Shown here: one piece after another, positions 30,661 through 39,213 of the stretch
Layout of the letters: the number at the start of each line of letters is the position of its first letter
How positions within the stretch are numbered: the first letter of the stretch is position 1
NCBI GenBank assembly: GCA_009785605.1
Contig: WQVY01000017.1
Coordinates: forward strand, 1 to 41,336
Direction: 5' to 3'
DNA from: Defluviitaleaceae bacterium
Lineage (GTDB): Bacteria > Bacillota > Clostridia > Lachnospirales > WQUN01
DNA: 41,336 nt
Notes under the pieces: generated by a model
Told to the model about the DNA's origin: nothing
Databases searched by the model: none
What the model saw: only the letters and a program-made list of their open reading frames with translations
Made by a program: the position numbers and the translations under genes

Positions 30661-31956
30661 ATGAGAGATAAAGCACCAACAGTAGCTACCCACACACTGG
30701 GGTGCAAAGTCAATAAATGCGATACAGATGCTTTGCTAACCCAGCTAACAGGTGTAGGATATAAAGTAAGCGAGTTTTCGAAACCGGCAGATATATACAT
30801 TATAAATACCTGCACCGTTACACATGCCGGGGACAAAAAGTCCCTACAAATGATTCGCCGTGCACGAAGGCAAAACTCTGCGGCATTTATAGCTGTATGT
30901 GGATGTATGCCCCGTGGGCAGGCCGGTAGTGCGGAAAGCATAATGCAAGCAGGGGCAGATTTTGTCTTTGACACCCGCAAACCTGAAGATTTACTAGTAA
31001 AATTAGAGCAATTATTCACTGCAAATACACGAGCTTGCAACAATTGCAACATAACTGCTGAGCGCACACGTGCATTCATAAAAATACAAGATGGATGCGA
31101 CCGCTTTTGCGCTTATTGCATAGTGCCGTATGTACGTGGGCCGGTTGTAAGCCGTCCCATAGCAGATATTTTAGCCGAAGCCGATGCATGCATCCGGCAT
31201 GGGGCTCTGGAAATTGTACTAACGGGTATACAAGTAGCCGCCTATGGCTATGATACGGGCAACAATAAAATTACATTGCCCCTACTAATAAAGCGCATAG
31301 CAGAGTTGGGGCCAAAGCGCCTACGGCTAAGCAGTATAGACCCATGGGCTATAGACGACGACTTTATAGCGGTTGTAAGTGACTACCCTACCCTATGCTC
31401 ACACTTCCACCTTTCGCTACAAAGCGGCGCAGACGCAACTCTAGCCCGTATGAATAGGCGCTACACCACCGCCCAATACGCAAGTGCCGCAGCAAAACTC
31501 AAAAATTTGCGACCAGATATGGCGCTAACAACAGACATAATAGTAGGCTTCCCAGGCGAAAGTGATAATGATTTCGAGCAAAGCTTGCAATTTGTAAAAC
31601 ATATGGGCTTTTCGCGTATACATGTATTCGAATATTCCCCAAGAGCCGGCACACCAGCAGCAGATATGCCCGACCAGGTACCAAGTAATATCAAAGCTAC
31701 AAGAGGCCAAACAATGCGAGCCACAGCCAAAAGCCTAGAGCAGCAGTTTTTAAATTCACAGGTAGGGAAGCAAGTACAGGTACTGTTCGAGTCCGAATGC
31801 AAAGATTCGAGCTGCGAAGACAAAAGCACATGGCAAGGTCACACAGGAAACTACTGTCTTGTAAAAACAAGCGGCATAGACTTAGCAAACAATCTCAAAT
31901 ATGTACGAATTACAGGCATCACCAACGACGGTTTAGGATTAGTAGGAGAGTTTTAA
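30661..31956 (+). CDS. mtaB: tRNA threonylcarbamoyladenosine C2-methylthiotransferase
   Basis: MtaB converts t6A37 of tRNA to ms2t6A. It is a radical SAM methylthiotransferase with two 4Fe-4S clusters. The radical SAM cysteines are C146, C150 and C153 (GCDRFCAYC). The auxiliary-cluster cysteines of the N-terminal UPF0004 domain are C15 ([10 protein letters not shown]), C51 (NTCTVT) and C80 or C82. A C-terminal TRAM domain follows. The GCKVNKCD start and IVPYVRG separate it from MiaB. At 431 residues it has the normal length. Confidence 0.95.
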   Translation: MRDKAPTVATHTLGCKVNKCDTDALLTQLTGVGYKVSEFSKPADIYIINTCTVTHAGDKKSLQMIRRARRQNSAAFIAVCGCMPRGQAGSAESIMQAGADFVFDTRKPEDLLVKLEQLFTANTRACNNCNITAERTRAFIKIQDGCDRFCAYCIVPYVRGPVVSRPIADILAEADACIRHGALEIVLTGIQVAAYGYDTGNNKITLPLLIKRIAELGPKRLRLSSIDPWAIDDDFIAVVSDYPTLCSHFHLSLQSGADATLARMNRRYTTAQYASAAAKLKNLRPDMALTTDIIVGFPGESDNDFEQSLQFVKHMGFSRIHVFEYSPRAGTPAADMPDQVPSNIKATRGQTMRATAKSLEQQFLNSQVGKQVQVLFESECKDSSCEDKSTWQGHTGNYCLVKTSGIDLANNLKYVRITGITNDGLGLVGEF

Positions 31957-31969
31957 GGAGGCAATAAAC

Positions 31970-32221
31970 ATGAACACACAAAAATACGACGCTTTCAAAC
32001 GGGAGCCCAATGTCGAAGCCAAAGAGATATTAGAAGCGGTATATCTGGCATTAAACAACAAAGGATACAACCCAATGACGCAAATTGTCGGGTATATACT
32101 CTCAGGTGATCCTACATACATCACCAGCCATGACAACGCACGGGCAATAATAGGCAGGCTAGAACGGGACGAACTACTAGAAGAACTAGTGCGTGACTTT
32201 TTACGTGATGTGATTAAATAA
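31970..32221 (+). CDS. IreB family regulatory phosphoprotein
   Basis: The 83-residue protein matches IreB (formerly DUF965, YrzL). Marks are [39 protein letters not shown] and the C-terminal [13 protein letters not shown]. In Enterococcus IreB is a substrate of the Ser/Thr kinase IreK and affects cephalosporin tolerance. It lies in its standard place before ruvX, sharing a base of its stop codon with the ruvX ATG. SD AAGGAGG. Confidence 0.95.
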   Translation: MNTQKYDAFKREPNVEAKEILEAVYLALNNKGYNPMTQIVGYILSGDPTYITSHDNARAIIGRLERDELLEELVRDFLRDVIK

Positions 32222-32667
32222 TGACACAAAAACCCCGGTATATAGGGCTAGATTTTGGCGACAAAACCATTGGCGTAGCCCTGGGATGCCCGGATAGCCG
32301 TGTAGCCACCGGCCTAGAAACCATCCGCCGCAACTTACCAGAAGCATTGCGCCCTAGCATCAACCGGCTACGGGAAATTATTGCTGCCTACAACATAACC
32401 CATATCGTATTAGGCCACCCATTAAACATGGACGGCAGCCTTTCGCCCCGTGCCGTTATGACCGGTAATTTCCGCGACAAGCTCCAAAGAAATTTCAAGT
32501 CACTAGAAATAGTACTGTGGGACGAGCGGCTAAGCACGCAAGCTGTCACACGCGCTTTTGCAACAAACACCACACACGGCAGCAAAAAGCGGAAAGAAAC
32601 TTATAATTTACATGTCGATGAAATGGCAGCTGTGTATATTTTGCAAGGATATTTATCAAGTTTATAA
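32221..32667 (+). CDS. ruvX: RuvX/YqgF Holliday-junction resolvase-like nuclease
   Basis: The 148-residue RNase H-fold protein has GLDFGDKTIGVALG at the N terminus with the first catalytic Asp, VLGHPLNMDGS in the middle, and LWDERLST followed by the C-terminal VDEMAAVYILQGYL with the last acidic residues. YqgF is tied to Holliday-junction resolution and to pre-16S rRNA maturation. It sits in the conserved ireB-ruvX-DUF1292 order. Confidence 0.95.
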   Translation: MTQKPRYIGLDFGDKTIGVALGCPDSRVATGLETIRRNLPEALRPSINRLREIIAAYNITHIVLGHPLNMDGSLSPRAVMTGNFRDKLQRNFKSLEIVLWDERLSTQAVTRAFATNTTHGSKKRKETYNLHVDEMAAVYILQGYLSSL

Positions 32668-32689
32668 TTTATACTTTACGGAGGTAACT

Positions 32690-33049
32690 ATGGAAAACGC
32701 AACAAACATGCCCGATGATTTAGAAAACATGGGTGACATCATCCTCATGACAGATGAGGAAGGAAACGAGTATCAGCTACACGTACTAGCCACAAAGGAA
32801 GGCGACAACTGCATCTACTTGCTAACCGCCGTAGCGGAAGATGACGACGAAACATCCGAAGTGCTACATTTCAAATGCGCAGCAATGGAGTCAGATTTTG
32901 AGGCCGGTGCAGAAGACGAGGAAGAAATGCCACTAGAGCTGATAGACGATGCTCATGAGGAATTTGAACATGTTATGGAGTTGTTTAAAGCCGACTACGA
33001 GGCACTAGGCATTATAATTGACGAGGAGGACTCACCGCTTGGCACCTAG
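32690..33049 (+). CDS. DUF1292 family protein (YrzB-like)
   Basis: The 119-residue acidic protein starts at ATG 32690 after CGGAGGT; a longer frame from 32558 would lie inside ruvX. It carries the DUF1292 pattern IILMTDEEGNEYQLHVLAT, YLLTAVAEDD and a second EEFEHVMELFKAD segment. Its function is unknown, but this gene follows ruvX throughout Firmicutes. The C-terminal 11 bp overlap the rnj start. Confidence 0.92.
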   Translation: MENATNMPDDLENMGDIILMTDEEGNEYQLHVLATKEGDNCIYLLTAVAEDDDETSEVLHFKCAAMESDFEAGAEDEEEMPLELIDDAHEEFEHVMELFKADYEALGIIIDEEDSPLGT

Positions 33050-34715
33050 GAAGAATAAGCTAAAGGTTTTTTCGTTGGGCGGCTTGGGCGAAATCGGAAA
33101 AAACATGACCGTTATGGAATACGGTAACGATATTATTATAATTGACTGCGGCGTAGCGTTTCCCCAAGATGAAATGCTAGGCATAGACTTGGTAATCCCC
33201 GATTTTACCTATCTAATCCAAAACCAAAAGAAAATACGCGGTATGTTTCTCACTCATGCACATGAGGACCATATAGGTACAGTGCCGTATTTCTTAAAAG
33301 AGGTTAATACAAAGGTATATGGTACCCCCCTAACCCTGGGCCTGGTTGGCAATAAGCTAAAAGAGCACGGGCTTGTTAGTGGTACAGACATGATAAACAT
33401 GGGCCCCGGCGAGACCGTTAACGCGGGCTGCTTTAAAGTCGAGTTTATACGTATTACACATTCTGTCGTTGACTCTGTAGCTATATCTGTACAAACCCCG
33501 GTGGGTGTCGTCATTCACTCTGGTGATTTTAAGATAGACCATACCCCAATCCAAGGCGAAGCTATGGATTTGCAGCGCTTTGCAGAGCTTGGCAAGAAAG
33601 GTGTAAAACTTTTCTTGTGCGAAAGCACCAATGTGTTGGCCCCAGGCTACACTATGAGCGAACGCACAATAGGTACTATTTTTGACCAAGTCTTCGAAAG
33701 TTCGCCAAACGAGCGGCTAATGGTTGCGATGTTCTCGTCTAATATAGACCGTATCCAGCAGGTGCTTAACTGCGCTGTGCGCTATAAGCGGAAAGTGCTG
33801 TTTATGGGCCGCAGTATGGTTAATGCCGTAAAAACCGCAATAGAGTTGGGTTACCTGGATGTACCCGATGGTGTAATTATAGAGCTTTCTATGATGCGCC
33901 ATCACGCCCCCAACCAGCTAGTAATAGTTACAACAGGCAGCCAAGGTGAGCCAATGGCAGCCCTGTCACGTATGGCGGCAAGTGACCACAGGCAAATTGA
34001 TATCGTCCCTGGCGATAAAGTCATAATAAGTGCGTCACCCATCCCCGGAAACGAGAAACTTGTTTCCCGGGTAATAAATGACCTTATGAAACTAGGTGCC
34101 GAAGTATTGTACGAGGGCCTTATGGAGGTACATGTATCCGGCCACGCAAAGCAAGAAGAGTTAAAACTCATGCATGCGTTAATAAGGCCAGAGTATCTTA
34201 TGCCGGTACATGGCGAGTTTAGACACCTAAAGCACCATAAAGACCTTGCAGTGTCTATGGGTATGCCCAAGGAAAATATTTTTGTCATGGATATAGGCGA
34301 CGTACTAGAGATTACCAACAGCGATGCCAAGATTAACGGCACGGTCCCAAGTGGGCAATTGCTGGTAGACGGCTTGGGGGTTGGGGACGTAGGCAACGTA
34401 GTCCTTAGAGACAGAAAGCATTTGTCCGAAGACGGTATGATAATAGTAGCAGTAGGTGTTAGCATACACGATGGCATTTGCCAGATTATTTCTGGGCCGG
34501 ACATTATCTCAAGAGGGTTTGTGTTTGTAAGGGAATCCGATGATTTAATGCTGGATGCAAAAGCCGTAGTAAGTGATACACTGTTTGAGATGGAACAAAA
34601 AAATACTGCCGATAGGCAGTATATGAAAAACAAAATAAAAGACGATTTAAGGGAGTTTATCTGGCAACGCACCAAAAGGAACCCGATGATTTTCCCAGTT
34701 CTGGTGGAGGCATAA
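33039..34715 (+). CDS. rnj: Ribonuclease J
   Basis: RNase J is the metallo-beta-lactamase/beta-CASP nuclease with endo- and 5'-exonuclease activity that drives mRNA decay and rRNA maturation in Firmicutes. TTG 33039 (MAPRKNKLKVFSLGG, 558 residues) is chosen because AGGAGG ends 9 nt before it; the frame also opens at TTG 33018, but there the SD would lie inside the gene. The Zn motif is HAHEDH (73-78), with later HSGDFKIDH, the beta-CASP TTGSQGEP, and MPVHGEFRHLKHH. The start overlaps the end of the DUF1292 gene, so translation is coupled. Confidence 0.96.
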   Translation: MAPRKNKLKVFSLGGLGEIGKNMTVMEYGNDIIIIDCGVAFPQDEMLGIDLVIPDFTYLIQNQKKIRGMFLTHAHEDHIGTVPYFLKEVNTKVYGTPLTLGLVGNKLKEHGLVSGTDMINMGPGETVNAGCFKVEFIRITHSVVDSVAISVQTPVGVVIHSGDFKIDHTPIQGEAMDLQRFAELGKKGVKLFLCESTNVLAPGYTMSERTIGTIFDQVFESSPNERLMVAMFSSNIDRIQQVLNCAVRYKRKVLFMGRSMVNAVKTAIELGYLDVPDGVIIELSMMRHHAPNQLVIVTTGSQGEPMAALSRMAASDHRQIDIVPGDKVIISASPIPGNEKLVSRVINDLMKLGAEVLYEGLMEVHVSGHAKQEELKLMHALIRPEYLMPVHGEFRHLKHHKDLAVSMGMPKENIFVMDIGDVLEITNSDAKINGTVPSGQLLVDGLGVGDVGNVVLRDRKHLSEDGMIIVAVGVSIHDGICQIISGPDIISRGFVFVRESDDLMLDAKAVVSDTLFEMEQKNTADRQYMKNKIKDDLREFIWQRTKRNPMIFPVLVEA

Positions 34716-34730
34716 GTGATATAAGGGGTA

Positions 34731-34940
34731 TTACAACGCCCTTACTATCATAGATGCCATGAACCACAACAAGCCGCAAACGGCAATGGCGGCTATCATG
34801 ATAATAATCCTACCAACCGCCACTTTGCGGCGAGCACTTTTTGCATGGGCCTTTGTCTGTGCGGCTGTGTTCGCCGCTTTTTTATGTTCTTGTAAGTCAA
34901 AGTTATCTTCATCAAAAGCTTGCATATGTTTGTTGTCCAT
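34731..34940 (-). CDS. Small single-span membrane protein, unknown
   Basis: I do not recognise this 69-residue protein. The N-terminal half is polar with an acidic start (FDEDNFDLQEH), followed by a basic Ala/Lys region (KAHAKSARRKV) and one C-terminal membrane helix (about 44-66). The ATG has SD AAGGAG. It converges on rnj with a 15-bp gap and is divergent from the M23 peptidase gene. Its basic segment before the helix predicts a cytoplasmic N terminus. Confidence 0.65.
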   Translation of the reverse strand: MDNKHMQAFDEDNFDLQEHKKAANTAAQTKAHAKSARRKVAVGRIIIMIAAIAVCGLLWFMASMIVRAL

Positions 34941-35052
34941 TTTATCACGCTCCTTAAGCGTTGTGACTATACCATACTAGCACGTTTGTTGATAGAGTAG
35001 TAGATGGATTTAATACTTTCGTAATATATTTTCACAATTTATTAATTTTTGC

Positions 35053-35081
35053 TTGATATTTTTTATTCGTTATGATATTAT
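35053..35081 (+). promoter_or_regulatory. Promoter of the M23 peptidase-bactofilin pair
   Basis: TTGATA, a 17-bp spacer and TATTAT lie in a strikingly A/T-rich stretch (34990-35110), 46 bp before the TTG start. Confidence 0.65.
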
Positions 35082-35127
35082 CCTCATGTGTGTGTCAAAT
35101 AAAATTTTGTAAAGGACGTGAGTTTCC

Positions 35128-36348
35128 TTGTTTCGCAAATATAACGCACGCCCGATAGTCAAAAAAGTTAGCGCACTAGTTGATAAAAGATCTCATAAAC
35201 AACGTAAATATCTGTCTTTAATGCTGGTGCCGTCTTATAGCTCCGGGAAAACACGCAGTTTGAGGATTCCCCGGTTAGTGTTCTACTGCATATTGGGTGT
35301 TGTATTTGTTGCATCCTCTATTACAGCCGGGTTGTGGATTAGCCGCCAACGTTTTGCCCAGCAATATCAAGAAACAAGCGAGTATTTGTATTATACCCAA
35401 TATAGATTTGATGCATTCCAAGACAAAACATTAGAAGAACAAGCACGTATGCTGGAAGAAAGCTCGCTGCTATACGAGCAATTAACAGACGAGCAACGCC
35501 AGGCACGCATACAGCGTTTTCTACTAGAGCAGCAACAGCAAAATGCCCTTAACGAGCTACGGATGCAACTAGACGAGCTAGAGCAGATGATCCGCTACTT
35601 CGACGAACAACGCCAGGCCTCAATTGACGGCCTAAGCTCCAGGCTTTTTATACCTCCCGTATCTGCTATGCATACCCTGCTAGTACAATCGCAGGCCGAG
35701 ATGCTTACTGAGTCTGTGCTGTTTGGTATGCCCGCATACGAAAATGGCTATGCTGTTACGGAAACAGAGGCTGTTGGAGCTGTAGGAACAGCCGGGTTTG
35801 TTCATTTTTCAGATGAAACATTTATATCACCGCTGGCTTTGAATGAATCATACCTGCACGGCAGGATAGACATGCTAAAGGCTGAGTTGGAGCTTCAAAT
35901 GCTCCTTCATGAAGACTTACAGGCCCGCAAACGCAGCATGGATCCTCATCTTAAAAATTTCCCAACTATGTGGCCCGTAAATGCCCAAATATCTTCCCCG
36001 TTTGGCTGGCGCCGCAACCCCTTTGGCAGTGGTAGCGAGTTCCATCACGGTATAGATTTACGTGCCCCTTCTGGTACGCCTATACGTGCGGCTGGGGGTG
36101 GTACGGTTATATTCAATGGCTGGCAAAGTGGGTATGGCAATACCATAATCTTGTGTCATGGCAACGGATATACGACGCTATATGCACACAACTCTGTAAA
36201 CCTGGCAAGTGTAGGCCAAAGGGTAGAGCGTGGCGATATTATCGCCCGGGTAGGTACAACTGGGCGTGTTACCGGCGCACATGTACACTTTGAAGTTAGG
36301 ATTAACGGAGAACGCGTTAACCCGCGCCCTTATATGATAGAACGCTAA
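35128..36348 (+). CDS. Membrane-anchored M23 (LytM) peptidase with coiled coil
   Basis: The 406-residue protein probably cuts peptidoglycan cross-bridges, or activates enzymes that do. Order: basic cytoplasmic tail (1-45), one membrane helix (about 50-70), an outside coiled coil rich in Gln and Glu (about 78-170), a linker, and a C-terminal M23 domain. The domain has the metal ligands H306-x3-D310 (HHGID) and HVHFE with H385 and H387. PFGWRRNPF before HHGID is typical. All ligands are present, so the enzyme should be active. The start is TTG 35128 with SD AAAGGACG; no ATG is in frame nearby. The bactofilin gene follows by 53 bp. Confidence 0.92.
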   Translation: MFRKYNARPIVKKVSALVDKRSHKQRKYLSLMLVPSYSSGKTRSLRIPRLVFYCILGVVFVASSITAGLWISRQRFAQQYQETSEYLYYTQYRFDAFQDKTLEEQARMLEESSLLYEQLTDEQRQARIQRFLLEQQQQNALNELRMQLDELEQMIRYFDEQRQASIDGLSSRLFIPPVSAMHTLLVQSQAEMLTESVLFGMPAYENGYAVTETEAVGAVGTAGFVHFSDETFISPLALNESYLHGRIDMLKAELELQMLLHEDLQARKRSMDPHLKNFPTMWPVNAQISSPFGWRRNPFGSGSEFHHGIDLRAPSGTPIRAAGGGTVIFNGWQSGYGNTIILCHGNGYTTLYAHNSVNLASVGQRVERGDIIARVGTTGRVTGAHVHFEVRINGERVNPRPYMIER

Positions 36349-36401
36349 ACTCATATCAAATAAATACAAATGATACCACGTGTATTGAGAAAGGTGTTAA
36401 T

Positions 36402-36803
36402 ATGTCACGAAGCCGCCAGTCAAGCCGTTTTGACGCGTCCACCAGCACAGTTATAGGAGAAGGTTTTACTATACACGCCGCATCCCTTAGTGGGGCAGAC
36501 AATGGCTCTATGCGTGTGGACGGTAATGTTATCGGCAACATTGATATTAGTGGTGTGCTTAACTTAAGCGATACCGGTTTTGTGGATGGTGATGTATATG
36601 TAGGCTCTGCCCGTATTGCCGGGCGCGTGCTGGGTAATATCCAGTGCAAGACGGCACTCCATCTTACAAGTACTGCAGAAGTAATGGGTGATATCTTAAC
36701 CGGCTCTATTATCATAGACGATGGAGTCGTGCTTCACGGCTTTTGCCAGACACAGGGTATGCCTGTGGTGCCTAAGTTGGCAAATCCTTCTGCTCAAGAC
36801 TAA
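36402..36803 (+). CDS. Bactofilin
   Basis: Bactofilins polymerise without nucleotide into membrane-linked filaments that place cell-wall enzymes. The 133-residue protein has the DUF583 beta-helix repeats: IGEGFTI, MRVDGNVIGNIDISGVLNL, GFVDGDVYVGSARIAGRVLGNI and AEVMGDILTGSIIIDDGV. Pairing with an M23 peptidase is a known arrangement. Its last 32 bp overlap the 3' end of the convergent TIGR03915 gene. Confidence 0.94.
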   Translation: MSRSRQSSRFDASTSTVIGEGFTIHAASLSGADNGSMRVDGNVIGNIDISGVLNLSDTGFVDGDVYVGSARIAGRVLGNIQCKTALHLTSTAEVMGDILTGSIIIDDGVVLHGFCQTQGMPVVPKLANPSAQD

Positions 36804-37626
36804 TTAGCGACTTTCTTTTTAATGTCTTTCTTGTTGTAGGCTTTTTTTGGAACTCTGTCATGGATTTGCGGAAGTATAAGGGTAACAGTTGACGTTGCAG
36901 TTTTGGCTTTACACGCTCTTTTATTGCAACAGAGTTGAAGAATGTTATCCATAAGTCTTGTATTTGAGCTTCGCTGTCTGTGTGCTGGACTTGAGCGTCT
37001 TTTGGCACATCTGCGATTACATATGTCTCACCATTATACACGGCAGCCTTGCCGTGTTTTTTGTCGTGTATTATCCAGGCTTGGTTCATCATACGGTCGC
37101 TAAAGTGTTCTGCCAGGCGGGGCAGTACGTAGTTTGTTGGTTCTATGGGGCAGTAGTATATGTTGTTTGTGGTTTCTTCGAAACGGCAAAAGCCTGTTAG
37201 CAGGTGAGTTTCGCGGCCTACCTGCCTCGCAAACTTGTGTACACGTAGCACGCAATCTTCGTACAAGTGGTCGTCTACTATAGCCCCTACCCTAAAACCC
37301 AGAAGCAGGTAACGGAACATAGCAATATATTTATCTTCTACATATGCCGCTAGGTATGCGCTTGAAAGTGTGTGCCAGGCTTGTGGGGAGATTTTTTTTA
37401 TTATGCCGCCTTGTACGCGGGTAGCGATGGTGCTGCAGGACAGGATATGATATTCCTCTGTGTCTAGGGTTGGTTGATAGTTGTCCTCTGTTTGGATAAT
37501 CAGGGGCGATACGTTTTCGTAATAATAGGCGTGAAGGATGCACAGGAAGCCTTCTAGGCTTCCGTCGAAGAGTATCGCAACCTCCCTCTTGGCTTTGCTT
37601 GCCTTTGTGTTGTCCGGGGCCGGCAT
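36772..37626 (-). CDS. TIGR03915-type putative DNA metabolism protein
   Basis: The 284-residue protein matches the TIGR03915/DUF4130 family: AILFDGSLEGFLCILHAYY at the N terminus, then FRYLLLGFRVGAIVDDHL, VHKFARQVGRETHLLTGFCRFEE, and NYVLPRLAEHFSDRMMNQ before WIIHDKKHGKAAVY. The biochemical role is unknown. It is nearly always encoded beside a TIGR03916 radical SAM protein, and here the two share one base. Relation to uracil-DNA glycosylase-like proteins has been suggested for some members. The Lys/Arg-rich C terminus (TTRKTLKRKS) may bind nucleic acid. Confidence 0.88.
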   Translation of the reverse strand: MPAPDNTKASKAKREVAILFDGSLEGFLCILHAYYYENVSPLIIQTEDNYQPTLDTEEYHILSCSTIATRVQGGIIKKISPQAWHTLSSAYLAAYVEDKYIAMFRYLLLGFRVGAIVDDHLYEDCVLRVHKFARQVGRETHLLTGFCRFEETTNNIYYCPIEPTNYVLPRLAEHFSDRMMNQAWIIHDKKHGKAAVYNGETYVIADVPKDAQVQHTDSEAQIQDLWITFFNSVAIKERVKPKLQRQLLPLYFRKSMTEFQKKPTTRKTLKRKSLISLEQKDLPT

Positions 37627-38993
37627 TAGCTTGCATCCTCTATTGGTGGGAGGACAGGCAGGGGGCTATCGTCTATGTTTGTGAGAAATGGCGTGGTGTC
37701 AGATGCGGCTTCTAGTAGCAACTGCTTGCCGGCAAACTGTTTCATGGGTATAGCCGCAGGTGCTATGTCAAACAAACTGGGCTGTGTATACGCGCCCCCT
37801 ACATAGTTTTCGGATAATCGCATCTCCAACACCGATGGGTCCCATGGCAATTTTTCCATCATCTTGCCGTTGCAGGTTATAAAAAGCTTGGCGCGTTTTA
37901 GTACCACGCCCATTTTCTTGAGTTGTGGGAAGTCAAGGTTGCCTATGCGCCGCGCGGCAATAATCCTGCTGGCGGATTTTTGGCCTATACCCGGTACTCT
38001 AAGCAGCATTAGATAGTCTGCCCTATTTACCTCTACAGGAAAGTGATCCAAGTTATTAAGAGCCCAGTGGCATTTTGGGTCTATGTGAAGGGTGAGATTT
38101 TCATCTTTGCTTTTGAATAGCTCTTGCGCTGTGAAACCGTAGAAGCGTAGCAGCCAGTCTGCCTGATATAGCCTATGCTCGCGCAATAGTGGGGTGTCCA
38201 CCATGGGCAGCTTGGCGTTGGTGGGGATGTAAGCCGAGTAGAAGACACGCTTCATTGTATAGCCTTTATATAGCCCCTGTGCAAGGTGCACGATTTGGCT
38301 GTCGCTTTCTGGTGTTGCTCCTACTATAAGCTGGGTGCTTTGCCCTGCCGGTACAAAGGGAGTCGCGTTTTTGTAGCGTATCAGCTCCTGCTTAGACTGT
38401 TGCATTTGCTTTTGAACAAAGCGCATGGGGGTTAGTATGGCTGGCTTTGTTTTCTCTGGTGCTAGGCTTAGCAGGCTGGTCTCTGATGGGAGCTCTATAT
38501 TGGTACTCATACGGTCTGCCAAGTGGCCCAGCCGCCATATTAGTGCCGGGTCAGCACCTGGGATGGCCTTAACATGGATATAGCCGCCAAAGTGATATTC
38601 TTCCCGTATATAGCGTAAGGCTTCTATTAATAGCTCCATTGTATAGTCGGGAGTTTTTACTACGGCAGAGCTCAAAAATAGCCCTTCGATGTAGTTGCGG
38701 CGGTAAAACTGCATTGTTAGCTCTGCCACTTCGCGGGGGGTGAAGGCTGTGCGGGGGACATCGTTGCTGCGGCGGTTTGCACAATATTGGCAATCATATA
38801 TACAGGCGTTGGTCAGTAGTAGCTTAAGTAGGGACACACATCGCCCATCTGCCGTAAAGCTGTGGCAGATACCGCATGCGCTGGCACTACCAATAGTACC
38901 GCGTGTGCCTTTGCGGTCTACGCCGCTGGATGTACAGGCAACGTCGTACTTGGCGGCCTCTGTCAGTAGCTGCAATTTTTCTTGTATATCCAT
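37626..38993 (-). CDS. TIGR03916 putative DNA modification/repair radical SAM protein
   Basis: The 455-residue radical SAM protein has the cluster cysteines C64, C68 and C71 (ACIYDCQYC). GRCVSLLKLLLTNAC before them and CGICHSF (40-46) are family marks. A helix-hairpin-helix DNA-binding motif, LLRVPGIGQKSASRIIAAR, lies near residue 335. The combination suggests a radical reaction on DNA bases, by analogy with spore photoproduct lyase (also radical SAM). No substrate is proven. Expression comes from the minus-strand promoter at 39029-39056, divergent from the MATE gene. Confidence 0.92.
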   Translation of the reverse strand: MDIQEKLQLLTEAAKYDVACTSSGVDRKGTRGTIGSASACGICHSFTADGRCVSLLKLLLTNACIYDCQYCANRRSNDVPRTAFTPREVAELTMQFYRRNYIEGLFLSSAVVKTPDYTMELLIEALRYIREEYHFGGYIHVKAIPGADPALIWRLGHLADRMSTNIELPSETSLLSLAPEKTKPAILTPMRFVQKQMQQSKQELIRYKNATPFVPAGQSTQLIVGATPESDSQIVHLAQGLYKGYTMKRVFYSAYIPTNAKLPMVDTPLLREHRLYQADWLLRFYGFTAQELFKSKDENLTLHIDPKCHWALNNLDHFPVEVNRADYLMLLRVPGIGQKSASRIIAARRIGNLDFPQLKKMGVVLKRAKLFITCNGKMMEKLPWDPSVLEMRLSENYVGGAYTQPSLFDIAPAAIPMKQFAGKQLLLEAASDTTPFLTNIDDSPLPVLPPIEDAS

Positions 38994-39028
38994 GAGTCAT
39001 CGTTCCTTTGTTCGTTCGATATAGTTAA

Positions 39029-39056
39029 ATCATACAGCGCTTGCAGGAAAATGCAA
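39029..39056 (-). promoter_or_regulatory. Promoter of the TIGR03916-TIGR03915 operon
   Basis: On the minus strand TTGCAT, a 16-bp spacer and TATGAT lie about 36 bp before the start codon. Confidence 0.6.
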
Positions 39057-39114
39057 ACAAATGCACGATAAGTGTAAAGTAATAAAAAATGACCACGGGC
39101 AACAATGATGCCAC

Positions 39115-39143
39115 TTGACAATATTATAGTCCATATTTATAAT
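39115..39143 (+). promoter_or_regulatory. Consensus sigma-A promoter of the MATE gene
   Basis: A perfect TTGACA, 17 bp and a perfect TATAAT. About 14 bp after the -10, GACCGT occurs twice 15 bp apart (39157 and 39172), inside TACGG...CCGTA ends (39153-39178). This could be an operator in the 5' leader, possibly for the MarR protein encoded after the exporter. Confidence 0.85.
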
Positions 39144-39213
39144 AGTAATATTTACGGACCGTCTTACTCGCGACCGTAGTTCGAAAAACTTTAACATAAG
39201 GAGAACAAACAAG

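Noticed and set aside
33902-34675. 257-codon minus-strand frame inside the RNase J gene
   Set aside because: It is antisense to conserved rnj motifs. Its Ser/Thr/Ile-rich sequence is the mirror of codon use in rnj and has no SD.
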